Shown here in pieces: positions 22,519-33,413 of a stretch of 64,000 nt of DNA. The stretch comes from Sphagnum magellanicum (lineage: Eukaryota; Streptophyta; Sphagnopsida; Sphagnales; Sphagnaceae), in contig CM038912.1 of assembly GCA_021904315.1 (NCBI GenBank), positions 4,613,061-4,677,060 on the forward strand. Direction: 5' to 3'. The notes beneath the pieces were generated by a model, which saw only the letters and a list, made by a program, of their open reading frames with translations, was not told the DNA's origin and ran no database searches. The position numbers and the translations under genes were made by a program. Numbering within the stretch: the first letter of the stretch is position 1; each line of letters starts with the position of its first letter.

Positions 22519-25347
22519 ATGGAAAGAGCACCAAATTCCGGTCTTGTGAAGGAATCACACCAGCTTTCATTTGCTGAGCAGATGATGATCGAAGCCGGAG
22601 CTCAAGCAACTGGAAGTAGACTAGCTGGTGGAGCAGCAGCAGCAGCAGCAGCAGCAGGAGGAGGAGGAGCTAGTGCTGGTTCCATGGCTGCTCTAGGGCA
22701 GAATGAGGATTCCGAGAGGGAAAGGGAAGACGACAACGACAACGACAACAACAGGAGGGATTTGAGGTCGAGGAGGACTTTTTCCTGTTTTTTGTTGTGG
22801 GGGATTTTGTTTCTTTTGAGTATGGGAGTTGCTGCGCCTGCTTCAGTTGCAGCGCAAGGGAGTTTGGAGACGGATGTAGCGGGATTGCGCCTGTTCAGGA
22901 ATGCGGTAGACTCGACGGGAAAGTTGCTGAGTTCATGGGTGAATGCGACGGAGATTTGTGTTTCCTGGACTGGAGTAACCTGCGAAAGAGGACGAGTGTA
23001 CAAGCTGCGACTACCGGGAATGGGTCTTGCAGGCAGTATACCCATTGGAAGCTTGTCGTTGCTAGAGCAGTTGCGTGTGGTGAGCTTGCACAACAATTTT
23101 CTCACGGGTCCTTTTCCTGAAGATTTGAGCAACTGCAGCAGTTTGCAAGCTCTGTTCTTGGAGAATAATGCGTTCTCCGGTCCTTTACCTTCTTCCTTTT
23201 GGGGTCCGTGGCACCGTCTCACGCATCTCAGCTTGAGTTTCAACAATCTGAGCGGACCCATTCCTGACTCCATCAATACTTTCTCGCATCTCTATCTCCT
23301 GGATCTTCAGAACAACTCTTTCTCCGGTGATGTGCCTCTGCTGCAGCTCATTAACCTTACGTTTTTCTCCGTTGCGAATAACCGCTTGTCTGGGCCTGTG
23401 CCTAGTTCCTTGCGCAAGTTCCCTTTGTCTTCATGGAGTCCTGGGAATCCAGGTCTCTGTGGACCACCCACAAGCATCCCATGTCCGAATTCCAGTCTCG
23501 CTCCTGCAGCACTCTCTCCGCTGCTGTCGGTTGGAGCTCCGACTCCTGATCTCCTTCCAGCTTCAGTACTGAATCACAAGGCGAAGAAGAAGCTTAGATC
23601 CGGAGTGTTGGTAGCCATTGTGTTGGGTGGTACTCTTGCTCTTCTTCTTGTCATCATCTTCATTGCGTTCCTCTTGTGTCATTGCAAGAGAACAAGCCGG
23701 CAAGCAGCAGCAGCAAAGAAGAACAAGAACAAGACGAAGCAGCAAATTGTTGGGGGTAGTAGTACTAGGTCTATTGCAGAGAAAGCTGCAGTTGTCCCTG
23801 AGGAGCAGCAGCAGCAACAACAACAGCTGCAAAAAGAAGCGGCCTATGCCATCTCTGGTCATCCAGGAGGATTACAAGACCGGAACAGACTGATCTTCTT
23901 TGAAGGCAAAGGCCTGAGCTTCGACCTTGAGGATCTGTTGCGAGCATCGGCAGAGGTTTTGGGGAAAGGAAGTGCTGGCACTGCTTACAAAGCCATTCTG
24001 GAAGATGGTTCCATTGTGGTTGTGAGGCGGCTCAAGGATGTGACAATGGGGAGGAAGGAATTCGAGACGAAGATCGAGGCTGTAGGGAAGCTCAAACACC
24101 CAAACTTGGTACCCTTGTGTGCTTACTATTTCTCCAACGATGAAAAGCTTCTGGTTCAGGAGTACTACTCCATGGGTAGCTTGTCTGCTTGCCTCCATGG
24201 TATGTACTGATCTTCACCTTCCTCTCAAGACTATTCTGCACTGTTCTGACACACATCCAAGTTCCAATTTTCTCCATGGATAATAATTTTCTCTGTGATG
24301 AAGCTCCAAGCTCTAGAGATGATGATGTTGTGGGTGGTTATGGTGGTTGGTGATTGTTGTAATGTTTTTCTGCGTTTGCTTGAAACAGGCCACATGAGTG
24401 GTGCTGGCATAGCTCTTGATTGGGGAACACGATGCAATATTGCGCTCAGAGCTGCACAAGGGATTGCTTACATTCATGAACATGGAGGAGGAGGAGGAGG
24501 AGGTCAGCAGCAGCAGCACTACCACCAGCACCGCAAGTGTGTCCATGGGAACATTAAGTCCTCCAATGTGTTACTCAATAGTGATATGGAGGTGGGAATC
24601 TCAGACTTTGGGCTTGTGCAGCTCTTGGCCACTACTCCACCTGTGGCTTCGAAGATTGTTGGGTATCGAGCTCCTGAAGTCAGTGTAACTGGGAAGATCA
24701 CACCAAAGTCTGACGTATACAGCTTCGGTGTGGTAAGTATCAGATCTATGCAACATTTGAGGGTTGTAATTATACTTCCATATCTGAAAAATTCAGATTG
24801 CATTTTTCCTTTGTCAGTGCAATCTGAATTTCTCACATGGAAATCTTTTTTCGCATGGATTTTACACACGGAAAATGGGAGTCTCCTTATCAGGTGGTTG
24901 AATCTCACATTTTTGTTTTTTGGGGGGATGGTACAGGTGTTGCTGGAGCTTCTGACAGGAAAGGCTCCAACACAATCTTCCTCAAGCAGGGATGAAGAAG
25001 GCATCAATCTACCTCATTGGGTACAGTCGGTTGTAAGGGAGGAATGGACCGCAGAAGTGTTTGATGAAGAGCTGAGGAAGTACCAGAACATTGAGGAGGA
25101 AATGGTGCAAATGCTGCAGGTGGCAATGGCATGTGTTGATAGTGTGCCAGAAAGGCGACCCAAAATGGTGGAAGTGGTACACATGCTCGAAGATATCCAT
25201 CAAGTTTTGGACACAAAAGACGAACCCTCAAGACACTCTGAATCTGAAGACAGATCCAACAAAAGCCCGCAATCTGTAAGAGATTCTCCGAGTGACACAC
25301 CGTCATCTGTCATGCAAACACCATCAGCATACACACCTTCTGACTGA
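22519..25347 (+). CDS. LRR receptor-like kinase (subfamily III type), predicted pseudokinase
   Basis: Three exons (22519-24199, 24389-24732, 24937-25347) join in phase to give 811 aa from the first in-frame ATG. A hydrophobic signal-like segment lies at about residues 88-113, followed by an LRR N-cap, five or six leucine-rich repeats, a Pro-rich spacer, a transmembrane helix (about 362-387), a Lys/Gln-rich juxtamembrane and a kinase domain. The glycine loop reads [11 protein letters not shown]. The invariant ATP-binding Lys is Arg ([10 protein letters not shown]) and the HRD motif is replaced by HGN ([10 protein letters not shown]), while DFG is kept. Phosphotransfer is therefore doubtful, as known for many LRR-III receptors, which signal through partners. 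A Gly7-Gln4-His-rich insert lies just before the catalytic loop. About 87 residues before the signal segment are unusual; translation may really start at 22684, or an upstream exon may be missing. Confidence 0.85.
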
Positions 25348-26639
25348 TTTCAAAACCGCAACAAAGAAGGAAAACACCCTCACCCCACCCCAAGCCATGG
25401 CCAAATTGTTGGGGAGCTGCTCAAATCTGGAAAAGAGCTGAAAACTCTCAAATGCCCAGAATTGGCACAATTGACAACTACATATGACATCTGAAGATGT
25501 CAGCCTACATTGAGAAGCTTGAACTTTCCAGTCTGATGGGTGCACAGGATTTGATCCAGAAACAAAAAAGTTTCAGCTCAACCTGCCATCTCTTCTCTTT
25601 GTTTATACTAGCAATTCGGGTAATGCCTTGTTTCTACTACACCAAGTACTGGTTTCTTTCATGGCTAACAAATGTGAAAATCTTACTTAGTACATGTGGA
25701 ATAAGAAAGTCTAGGGAGAGAGAGATAGACCATCCCAAATTCCTCCCCAAATCGGTACTATAGACTCTAGAGTTCATTACAGTACCTGTGCCCAAAACCC
25801 AAATAAGTTTTAAAACTTAGGTTTATACAAAGAACAACCAATGTTGTAGATTTACCTCTTAACAATTATTTATTGGAAATTGTGTGAGAAACACCAAGAT
25901 TGTATGTTCTTTTGATGAGTTTCACTCGGTGTATCATGACAATGTTGATGTGGTTGTATTGGGTTACTAGCTTTTGTTTGGGAAAAATCACGCCCTCTTG
26001 AGTGTGTGTTGAGTTGTCTCATTTGTTGCATGAAATCTTTTTTGGTATAAAATTGTTTGTCATTGTTTTGGGCCTAGTCTAATATTCCTTTGAAGAATGT
26101 AGGTATTATGGTGTTGTGCTTGTAGACATATCTATTGTGTAAGGAGTGAGTAACAAACTTATTTATATATTTTTTGTAAATGTTAAAGTCTAAGTTTGGA
26201 CATATAAGTGTAAAATTGTATAAAATCATTTAAAGCCTTATATAATTGTGTAAGTAAAAGTGTAAATGATTTATACTTACCCATTGTGTAAATTTGTGCA
26301 AAATTTTGTGAAGTATTTTGAACAAGAAACTTTGTCTTTTCAAGATTTAGAGTTGTCGATGAACCCTTGTTTAGTTGGATCCAAATATATTAAAATGCAT
26401 ACATTTGAACAAGGAAAATCCTTTAATCCCATTGAGGTCACCTTCCTTAATAAAATACAAAAAGAAATAAGAACATGTAGAAAATCAAATTGAAAAAATA
26501 AAAATGAAATGAAATTAGATGTAAAAAGAATTAGGTAAATAAACTTTGTGACAATTGTAAGTTGAAACAACTTCTCATTGCAATGGAAATTTATTTTAAC
26601 AAAGCTTGGAGCTAATTGTTTCTTTTGGGTAAGGTTATT
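25348..26639. other. 3' flank and AT-rich spacer
   Basis: Probable 3' UTR of the receptor kinase up to about 25700, then AT-rich spacer. Short frames on both strands lack motifs and codon bias. Nothing further recognised. Confidence 0.5.
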
Positions 26640-27320
26640 GCATTGATGGATGGATGAATTGAATGGATGATGGGTTATTATTATTTAGGAGAAATGATTT
26701 TTTCATAGTGAACAAATGTTGATTTTTTGAACTGATGAAACTTTCTTGGATGGATGGATTGGATGATATGAAAAAAATGTCTATTTTTTATTTTGGAGTC
26801 TAGTTTTTTTAATTTTATAGTGGACAAATCTTGACCTTTAGGACCAAATGAAACTTTATTAGATGGATGGATGAATTGGATGAGTGATGGGGTGTCTATT
26901 CAGGAGTATGATTTTTCATAGTGAACCAAATCTCAACCTTTTTTTACCAATGAAACTTTATCAAATGGTTGGATAGATGGATGGATGGATGGATGATGGG
27001 ATGTCTATTATTTAGGAGTATGATTTTTCATAGAGGACATTTCTTGACCTTTTTGACCAATGAAACTTTATAAAATGGATGGATAGATGGATGGATGGAT
27101 GGATGATGGGGTGTCTATTATTTGGGAGTATGATTTTTCATAGGAACAAATCTTCACCTTTTTGACCAATGAAACTTTATAAAATGGATGGATGGATGGA
27201 TGGATGAATGATGGGATGCCTCCTACCTGTGAGTATGATCTCTCACTTTTCACCCATGGATGGATGAAAAATGGGATGTCTATTACCTATGAGTACGATT
27301 GATCATTCTTCATCCATCCA
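26640..27320. repeat. Minisatellite of about 110 bp with GGAT microsatellite cores
   Basis: Five to six copies share the order GGATGGATGGATG, ATGGGGTGTCTATTATTTAG, GAGTATGATTTTTCATAG, GAACAAATCTTGACCTTTTT, and GACCAATGAAACTTTATAAA. The GAAACTTT word occurs at 26737, 26850, 26952, 27062 and 27171, giving spacings of 113, 102, 110 and 109 bp. The array ends about 150 bp before the first exon of the UBA/PUB gene. Confidence 0.88.
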
Positions 27321-27446
27321 TCTAGTCATCCATGATTTTCCATCCTCGAGCCATCGAAGAGAGGCTGGAGGGGTTTTTCCAGGCCTTTCGGCATTTCTCT
27401 AGACGTTGCTTTGTTGTGGTTTAGGTCAGGGGAGAGGAGCAACGAC

Positions 27447-27472
27447 GAGAGAGAGAGAGAGAGAGAGAGAGC
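27447..27472 (+). repeat. (GA)n tract immediately upstream of a start codon
   Basis: An uninterrupted GA run of about 26 bp ends two bases before the ATG of the UBA/PUB gene, so it lies in the 5' UTR. GA/CT tracts of this kind bind BPC (GAGA-binding) factors in plants; a role here is inference. Confidence 0.85.
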
Positions 27473-27473
27473 G

Positions 27474-30400
27474 ATGGCGGGCCTTTCTCTCCAGTGTGCT
27501 GCTTGCAAAGCGCAGTTTCGATCTGTGGAAGAAGCTCAGGAGCACGCGGAGCTTACCAAGCATGCCGATTTTGAAGAATCCACAGTGCCAGTACGTGTGT
27601 GTTATTGTTGTTGTTTTGTTTTTTTCCCTCCTGCTTTCTCATGTCCATTTTGGTGACCGATCTGCTGTCATGAACATGGAGGAGCCCTCCCTCCGCACTT
27701 TCGGGTCTGTGTTTTCAATTCTCTCCTCCGCCGCTTATCAGGTCTGTAGGTCTGCTCTTTTGAAGAGTTTTTGGATGGATCCGTTGTCAAATGAGACCTA
27801 CTTTTGTTCTAGCTTTGTAGTGAACTCTAGTCGTCTCGTTTCTGGTCCCTTTTTTCTCGTTTTATTACTAATTCTGTTTTGATCATGAAGAAGGCAGCAG
27901 CAGCCTTGTTGATATTTTTCCCATCGACAACAAACTGTGAAGTGCTTCTTCAACTCTTCTAACTGCAGTTTTCTGTTTGCAAGTAGTCCTCTAACATGCA
28001 ATGCACCTAAATAGCAGAAGATGACTACTGCAAGGAATCTATAACCTGAATTTCTTCCCTGCTGGTATATCTGTCGATGAATCTACTTGAATCTGTTGTA
28101 TGCCCCAAAACTAAAGTAACACAGTCCTCAAGAACTGAAAGTGAAATTCACAATCTTGGTTTTGTCTGAGGCATTTGGTTCAAGGGTTTCCAGTACTCCA
28201 TATTTGCTAAGAAGAACTCGTGTTGTAATTCAGGTTCTCCTTGTTGTCTTCTTCTTGTGGATGCTTGCCTTTTGTGAGTTGCGATCATGGAAAAAAACAC
28301 TATTCTGAGCATTCTGGTTTGCAACCCTCACAATTGTCAGTCTTGGCAACATGTGGATCTTATCAAAGTGACTCATTAGTCAAAGAGATTACCTTGTGTT
28401 TGCTGGGTCATGTTCAGCAGATTTCTATTTTCCTCAGTTGCCATATTCCTTGAAACACTGATCAGTTGGAGCTCTTGTTAAAGATTGGGATCTGGGTCAT
28501 GGGAAGCAGGTACTCAACCTGGTGTGTGTTACCTGTGGCAAGCCGTGCCGCACACAAATGGTGTGTACTCACTCCTATTTCTATTCTCTCTATCCATTGG
28601 ACACACACCAGTCAGATCCTCTAGATATGAAGAGTGCCATAAGATCCATGTGTTTTTCTTGCAGTTGCACAGGGAAAAACAGTAGAAGTGAAGTGTGATT
28701 TTTCTTCTACACAGCATGAGATGAAGAACAGTATGCTGAACACTAATTGCCTCCTTGATTTACTCACTGTGCTTCAATGTCTCAGCGAAATCTTGAAATG
28801 AGTTTCGGATTAAGAGCTTCTCATCTTTACTGGAATCATGTGTTGATCTGCATTGCTCCATGCAGGAAAAGGACTTACATACAAAGAGAACTTTGCATAC
28901 TGAGTTTTCAGATAAGACTGCAGAGGCAGCAAAGCCTATTGTGTTGGAGAGTCCCAATGTGGGAGCAAGTACTTCTGGAAATGTCAGTGAAGCCCATCCT
29001 GCTCGTAAGTGCTCTACCTACAGAGTTTGTTGCAATGGGAAAGAAGCTTCCTGGGATTACCTCTCCAAACTAAGAATTGCAGTTGTTTCATTGTTGTGTC
29101 TTGCTACACAACATATCTTCTAACAGTAGTGATTGGATTGTTGCAGAGATGGTTCAACCAGAGGTAAACAAGGAGTTGTTGGCAGAGCTAGAGTCAATGG
29201 GATTTGCAACTCCACGTGCTACCCGTGCTCTCCACTTCACAGGTTTTTTTTTTTTTTTGTTTGAGTTCTCCCACCTGTTTGAAGTCATCATGTTTATGAA
29301 GTCCTGTGATGATGTGCATCTTTTTAGCAAAACAGTTCTTGAAATGTGCCTCAGAACTGTCAGTCACAGAGAGGTTGGGTTGCAGGTGCCTCTGATATAG
29401 AAACTGCAGTGAGTTGGATTGTGGATCATGAGGATGATCCAGACATTGATGAAATGCCTTTGGTATGTTCACTTGATGATTCCTATTAAAGAATTCCTAT
29501 TAGTTTCGCCTATTTGCTAGAGTTTGTTGGTGCAATAACCCTGAGATCAGCAGATTTCCTGAGCATGAATCCCTTTTTTCTTTTTTTGTCTTTGATATAT
29601 TTAGCACCAGCAATGTGAGCATTCATGTTTTGAAATCATTTGTTTTATGATCTTTCCCCACCCTATGTCTACAGCTACAATGTCAGGTTTTTACTCAAGC
29701 TCCCTGAAGGTCTTGCCTTGAAGCAAACCCAGCTTTTAGTTGTGTTTGGTTGAGGGTTTGGGGGGTGGGGTTGAAATGTGGAAATCTGTGACAAGGTTAT
29801 GCATGTTTAATTGAAGGTTGCTGCAGAGACAGCAAACACTGCTATGCAACCATTACTGACACCTGAAGAGGCCAAGATCAAAGCACATGAGCTTCGGTAA
29901 GTAGTGTTGCCCTATTGGCTACTCCCACAAATTATTGCTTCCGACTCGCTGATCAGGGATGCTTGTGCTGCAAACAGTCAGATGTAGCTTTGATGTGTTT
30001 CAAATGTTGCACTGTTGATATGCAGAGAAAGAGCAAGGAAAAAGAAGCAGGAAGAGGAGAGTAGAATGGAGAAAGAGAGGGAGAAGGTGAGTGCTGCTTC
30101 TCCACAGTACTTTATATGGTAGGATGTTTCAAAGACCAAATTTTCTGTCATTATTGGGGGCTTGCATTGAATCTGTTATTTTAGCCTCTCGTACTTCCTA
30201 TACATATGATTTCAGTTGCTGCATCTTATAGAGGGATCCACAAAGGGCAATCTATGAGAGTCAGGTCATGTTTTTTCCCCTGAAGGAGCTGTAGGATGCT
30301 GAACCAGAGATATATGACTTGTTATATAGGAACGCATACGGATTGGAAAGGAGCTACAAGAAGCTCGACGCAAGGAAGAGCAACAGGAACGTGAACGGTA

Positions 30401-33400
30401 ATTCGTCCTTGTCCTTCTATGAGCAACATTTTCCAGGAGGCTGTGAGATCACTGACATAAAATTGATTCAATTTGGCGGTCTTCTATTGTTGAACACATG
30501 TCCTGTTGTGCTTCATAGTTTGTCCTTGGTTCGTAGGTTTGTGGATGATCTTTTTGTTCCTGATTTTCCAGATTTTGAGAACTTCATGTACCTTAACCAA
30601 GACTCTTTTGGCGGCGGCATATACCCAAAAACCTCTTGCGAGTTGAATTGTACATCTAAAGGCTTCTCTTGTAATTTCTTGGATCTAACTGTGAGCCAAA
30701 GTCCTCAAGGTTTATCCTGTGACATTTTTGACAAACGCTCTCAACCAGAGTATGCAGGTATTGATATGATTAGAATGCCGCATGTTCATTCTAATATCTC
30801 AATGACTGCAAAGCTGGGGGTTATCAATAGTCAATTTTACAGGTTCTTGAGACTTTGTAGTTGTAAGAAGTTTTTTGTCTTCCAGATGGTCAATCTCATT
30901 AGCTTTCTGAAGGCAAAAGGCTACCCTTTTAAAGTTCTTCTAAAGAGAACTAGAGGGTTGGTTCTTAACGAAAAATTCCTGTTTGGAATTTCGGCTTTTG
31001 GCATTTTCAGAATGATTTTGCTTCAGGTCAGGTAAGTGGGGAGCTTCTTGTAAGCCCACTTGTTCTTGTTCTTGTTCTTGTTCTTGTTCTTGTTTTTGTT
31101 CTTGTTCTTGTTCTTGTTCTTCCCCTGTTCTTTTCCCTTTATATCTCTCTTTGTTTCTTTGTCTGCTCTTCGTTGTGGAGTCTGTTGCTAGCCAGTAGTA
31201 TGGCTGAGTCTTTCCCTTTCTGTCTCTTTTTGTTTCTTTGTCTGCTCTTCGTTGTGGGGTCTGTTGCTAGCCAGTAGTATGGCTGAGTCTTCCCGTTGCT
31301 TCCGGAATTGCAGCAGAAACTCAGTTTGCAGGCTGGTGCTTGGCACTGTCCTTTACCCACTGTAGGGAGCTGATGAAGTCAGTGGGGAAGGTGTGATAGT
31401 TAAGTCACTATCATACATGCTACTGTTGATGGTCCCTGAACAGGTGTGAGACTGGCACTTTCGTTCATACCGCTGTGTGTTTTTTGTGTTTTGTTTTGTA
31501 TCTCCCCTTGGCTGGTTCTTTCTGTGGCTTCCTGAAGAAGTGTTAACCTTGCTGTTTTCTTCTTCATCGTGAGAATGGAGATTTCTCTATTCTTATGAAA
31601 GATATTCTATTGTTGAAAACATAGGTCTTGTGGTTGGAAATGCAGGCTGATGATTTTTAGAAAAGCTGAGAAGGATGAAGAGAGGCGTGCACGGGAGAAA
31701 ATTCGTCAAAAGCTGGAGGAAGATAAGGTCTTTGATCATTCATAATAATATATTGACTGTCAGGAGTTGTTCTAGTGTGATGATTGGGAATGCATGTTAT
31801 CCCTGCTAATAAGAGTCAGTTGATAAGACTTGCAGAGTAGACTGACTATTCAAGCTGTATTCCTTTTTTCCTTTCTCGTGTTCTGTGTTGCTTGGTTTCT
31901 GTTCCTTGCTTTGTGTCTCTTTGTTTATCTTCAACACACCTACCTTGTCTTTTAGCTGACTTTTGATTTCTTAAATAACACAATGTAGTGTTTTGCTTGG
32001 CTACCTATTACAGGTTTTTCAAGGAATTTACTCCTAGTTGATATGGATATAGAGGACCAACACTGTTCCAGATTTTCCCATGTCTGTAGAATACTTTCTT
32101 GTGTGTATAAAAATTTAGGTCTCAAGTGAGTTTATCCATGTTTTGGTGCAAGGAAGGGAGGTTCTCACTGATCAAGATATCCAACTTGCTAGCTTCAGAG
32201 AACTGTAGTGTTATCAAGCAAATTTTGTTTCTGGCTTGCACTTTCCTTCAGGCCCCACATCCTTATGCTGTTGTCATCTGTGTAGGCAGAGCGACGACGT
32301 AAGCTTGGCCTGCCTCCAGAAGATCCAAAACCTGCAGATTCTTCACCTGCACCTGCAGCTGAAGAGGAGAAAAAGGTTCAGTGCATTCTGTTCTTTCTAT
32401 TAATATGGATACCAATATGTTTAAACCTGGCATCAGTTCTTGGAGCTGTCCCTAATCACTTGTCTGTTGGGCTTTAGAGTAAGTATGCCCAAGTCCAGCA
32501 GGGAAGATTAACCAGAGTCAGTAATCAATGCAAATTGGTTGTATGAGCAACAGCCCTTTTTGCCAATAAGGCCAGCATCGAAGGCAGAGCAAATGCGGGA
32601 GTGCTTACGCTCCTTGAAGCAGGCTCATAAGGTTCCAGTGAATCCTTCTTCTCTTCTCTTTGCTGTAGTCGCTACTTTTAACATGTTTGTTGTGTTTTCT
32701 CCACATTTTGAATTCAAACTTTCGAGTGTACAACAAGGAAAAGCCCTTTCTGTCTTTTCTTGTTCTTCCTCATTCGGGGACTAAATCATTGCTCTGAGAG
32801 GATACAACTTAGAGTTGCTTTGCTGTGCTCCTCACCCCTGTGAATGCTGGCAATTTGCTGATCTAGGATGGGATTGATCACTGTGACCTTAACAAGTTCA
32901 AGAATGAGTGCAGAGAACAAATGATTTGTGTGTGGCTATGATGCCTCAGGAAGAGGATGCGAATGTTAAGCGAGCCTTTCAGACACTGCTTACATATATT
33001 GGAAATGTAGTACGTGCTCCTGATGAGGAGAAATTCCGGAAAATACGGTTGACAAATCCATCCTTTCAGGTGCACCACTGTCCTGAACTCATAGCATCTC
33101 TTCAACAGTCATCTTCTCATCTACCTCATCTTTGATTTCTCTGTCTTTCATTCATCTTTTCTTCCTTTACAGGTTGACCTGGAGTATTTGGAAACCATTT
33201 TGTCTTATGTTTCTATGATCAAATCGCTGGTAACAGGAGCGAGTTGGGAGGTTCAAAGGTGGAGAACATCTCCTGGAGCTCTGTGGATTTGAGAAGGATG
33301 CAGGGGGTGAGTTTCTCATTATCCCACGAGAGAAAGTGGATAACATTTTGCTACAAACAGCGAGCAAAGAACTTAATTCAGCAATTGTCAATCCCTTCTT

Positions 33401-33413
33401 TGGCATACTATAG
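27474..33413 (+). CDS. Zinc-finger / UBA / PUB-domain ubiquitin-binding protein
   Basis: Thirteen exons join in phase to give 411 aa: 27474-27590, 28510-28560, 28866-29004, 29147-29242, 29386-29462, 29817-29896, 30026-30086, 30330-30397, 31646-31727, 32286-32375, 32554-32631, 32950-33069 and 33237-33413. Two C2H2-like fingers lie near the N terminus (C8/C11/H24/H30 and C45/C48/H61/H67). A UBA domain (about 109-150) contains [20 protein letters not shown] and [16 protein letters not shown] charged helical region includes [20 protein letters not shown], and a C-terminal PUB domain (about 305-400) contains [16 protein letters not shown] and [16 protein letters not shown], ending NPFFGIL. It resembles the conserved plant UBA/TS-N protein typified by Arabidopsis At1g04850, which I recall as about the same length. 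UBA domains bind ubiquitin and PUB domains bind the p97/CDC48 tail, so an adaptor role in CDC48-linked ubiquitin handling is likely. Intron 8 carries a reverse transcriptase fragment. Confidence 0.93.
30500..31035 (+). mobile_element. Reverse transcriptase fragment (Penelope-like or related) in intron 8
   Basis: The intron between 30397 and 31646 holds a frame open to the stop at 31035. From about 30535 it encodes the C-terminal half of a reverse transcriptase: the catalytic box RFVDDLF, then IYPKTSCEL, the motif-D-like [47 protein letters not shown] and FLKAKGYPF. This order of xDD box, FLDL, DKR, P..SNI, SQ..R and GYP matches a reverse transcriptase group I associate with Penelope-like elements; group placement is inference. 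The fingers and N-terminal palm are missing and no endonuclease is visible, so it is a 5'-truncated piece. It has the same orientation as the host gene and contains no stops. Confidence 0.65.
31060..31122. repeat. (CTTGTT)n hexanucleotide array in intron 8
   Basis: About ten TTCTTG units, one interrupted by TTTTTG, begin 25 bp after the stop codon of the reverse transcriptase fragment. It may be part of the element's 3' region. Confidence 0.85.
31132..31290 (+). repeat. 79-bp tandem duplication downstream of the reverse transcriptase
   Basis: Two adjacent copies start at 31132 and 31211 with TTTCCCTTT and share TTTGTCTGCTCTTCGTTGTG and GCTAGCCAGTAGTATGGCTG, with few differences. They lie between the hexanucleotide array and a short inverted repeat (GTGATAGT...ACTATCAT near 31390-31415). 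These may be 3'-end structures of the inserted element. Confidence 0.75.

Noticed and set aside
24295..24388. ORF extension upstream of LRR-RLK exon 2 and into intron 2 (24733-24936)
   Set aside because: Good GT-AG sites with matching phase and kinase-domain continuity show that these are introns.
26640..27320. Regularly spaced repeats considered as a CRISPR-like array
   Set aside because: The units are directly adjacent, imperfect and about 110 bp long in a plant nuclear context, so this is a minisatellite.
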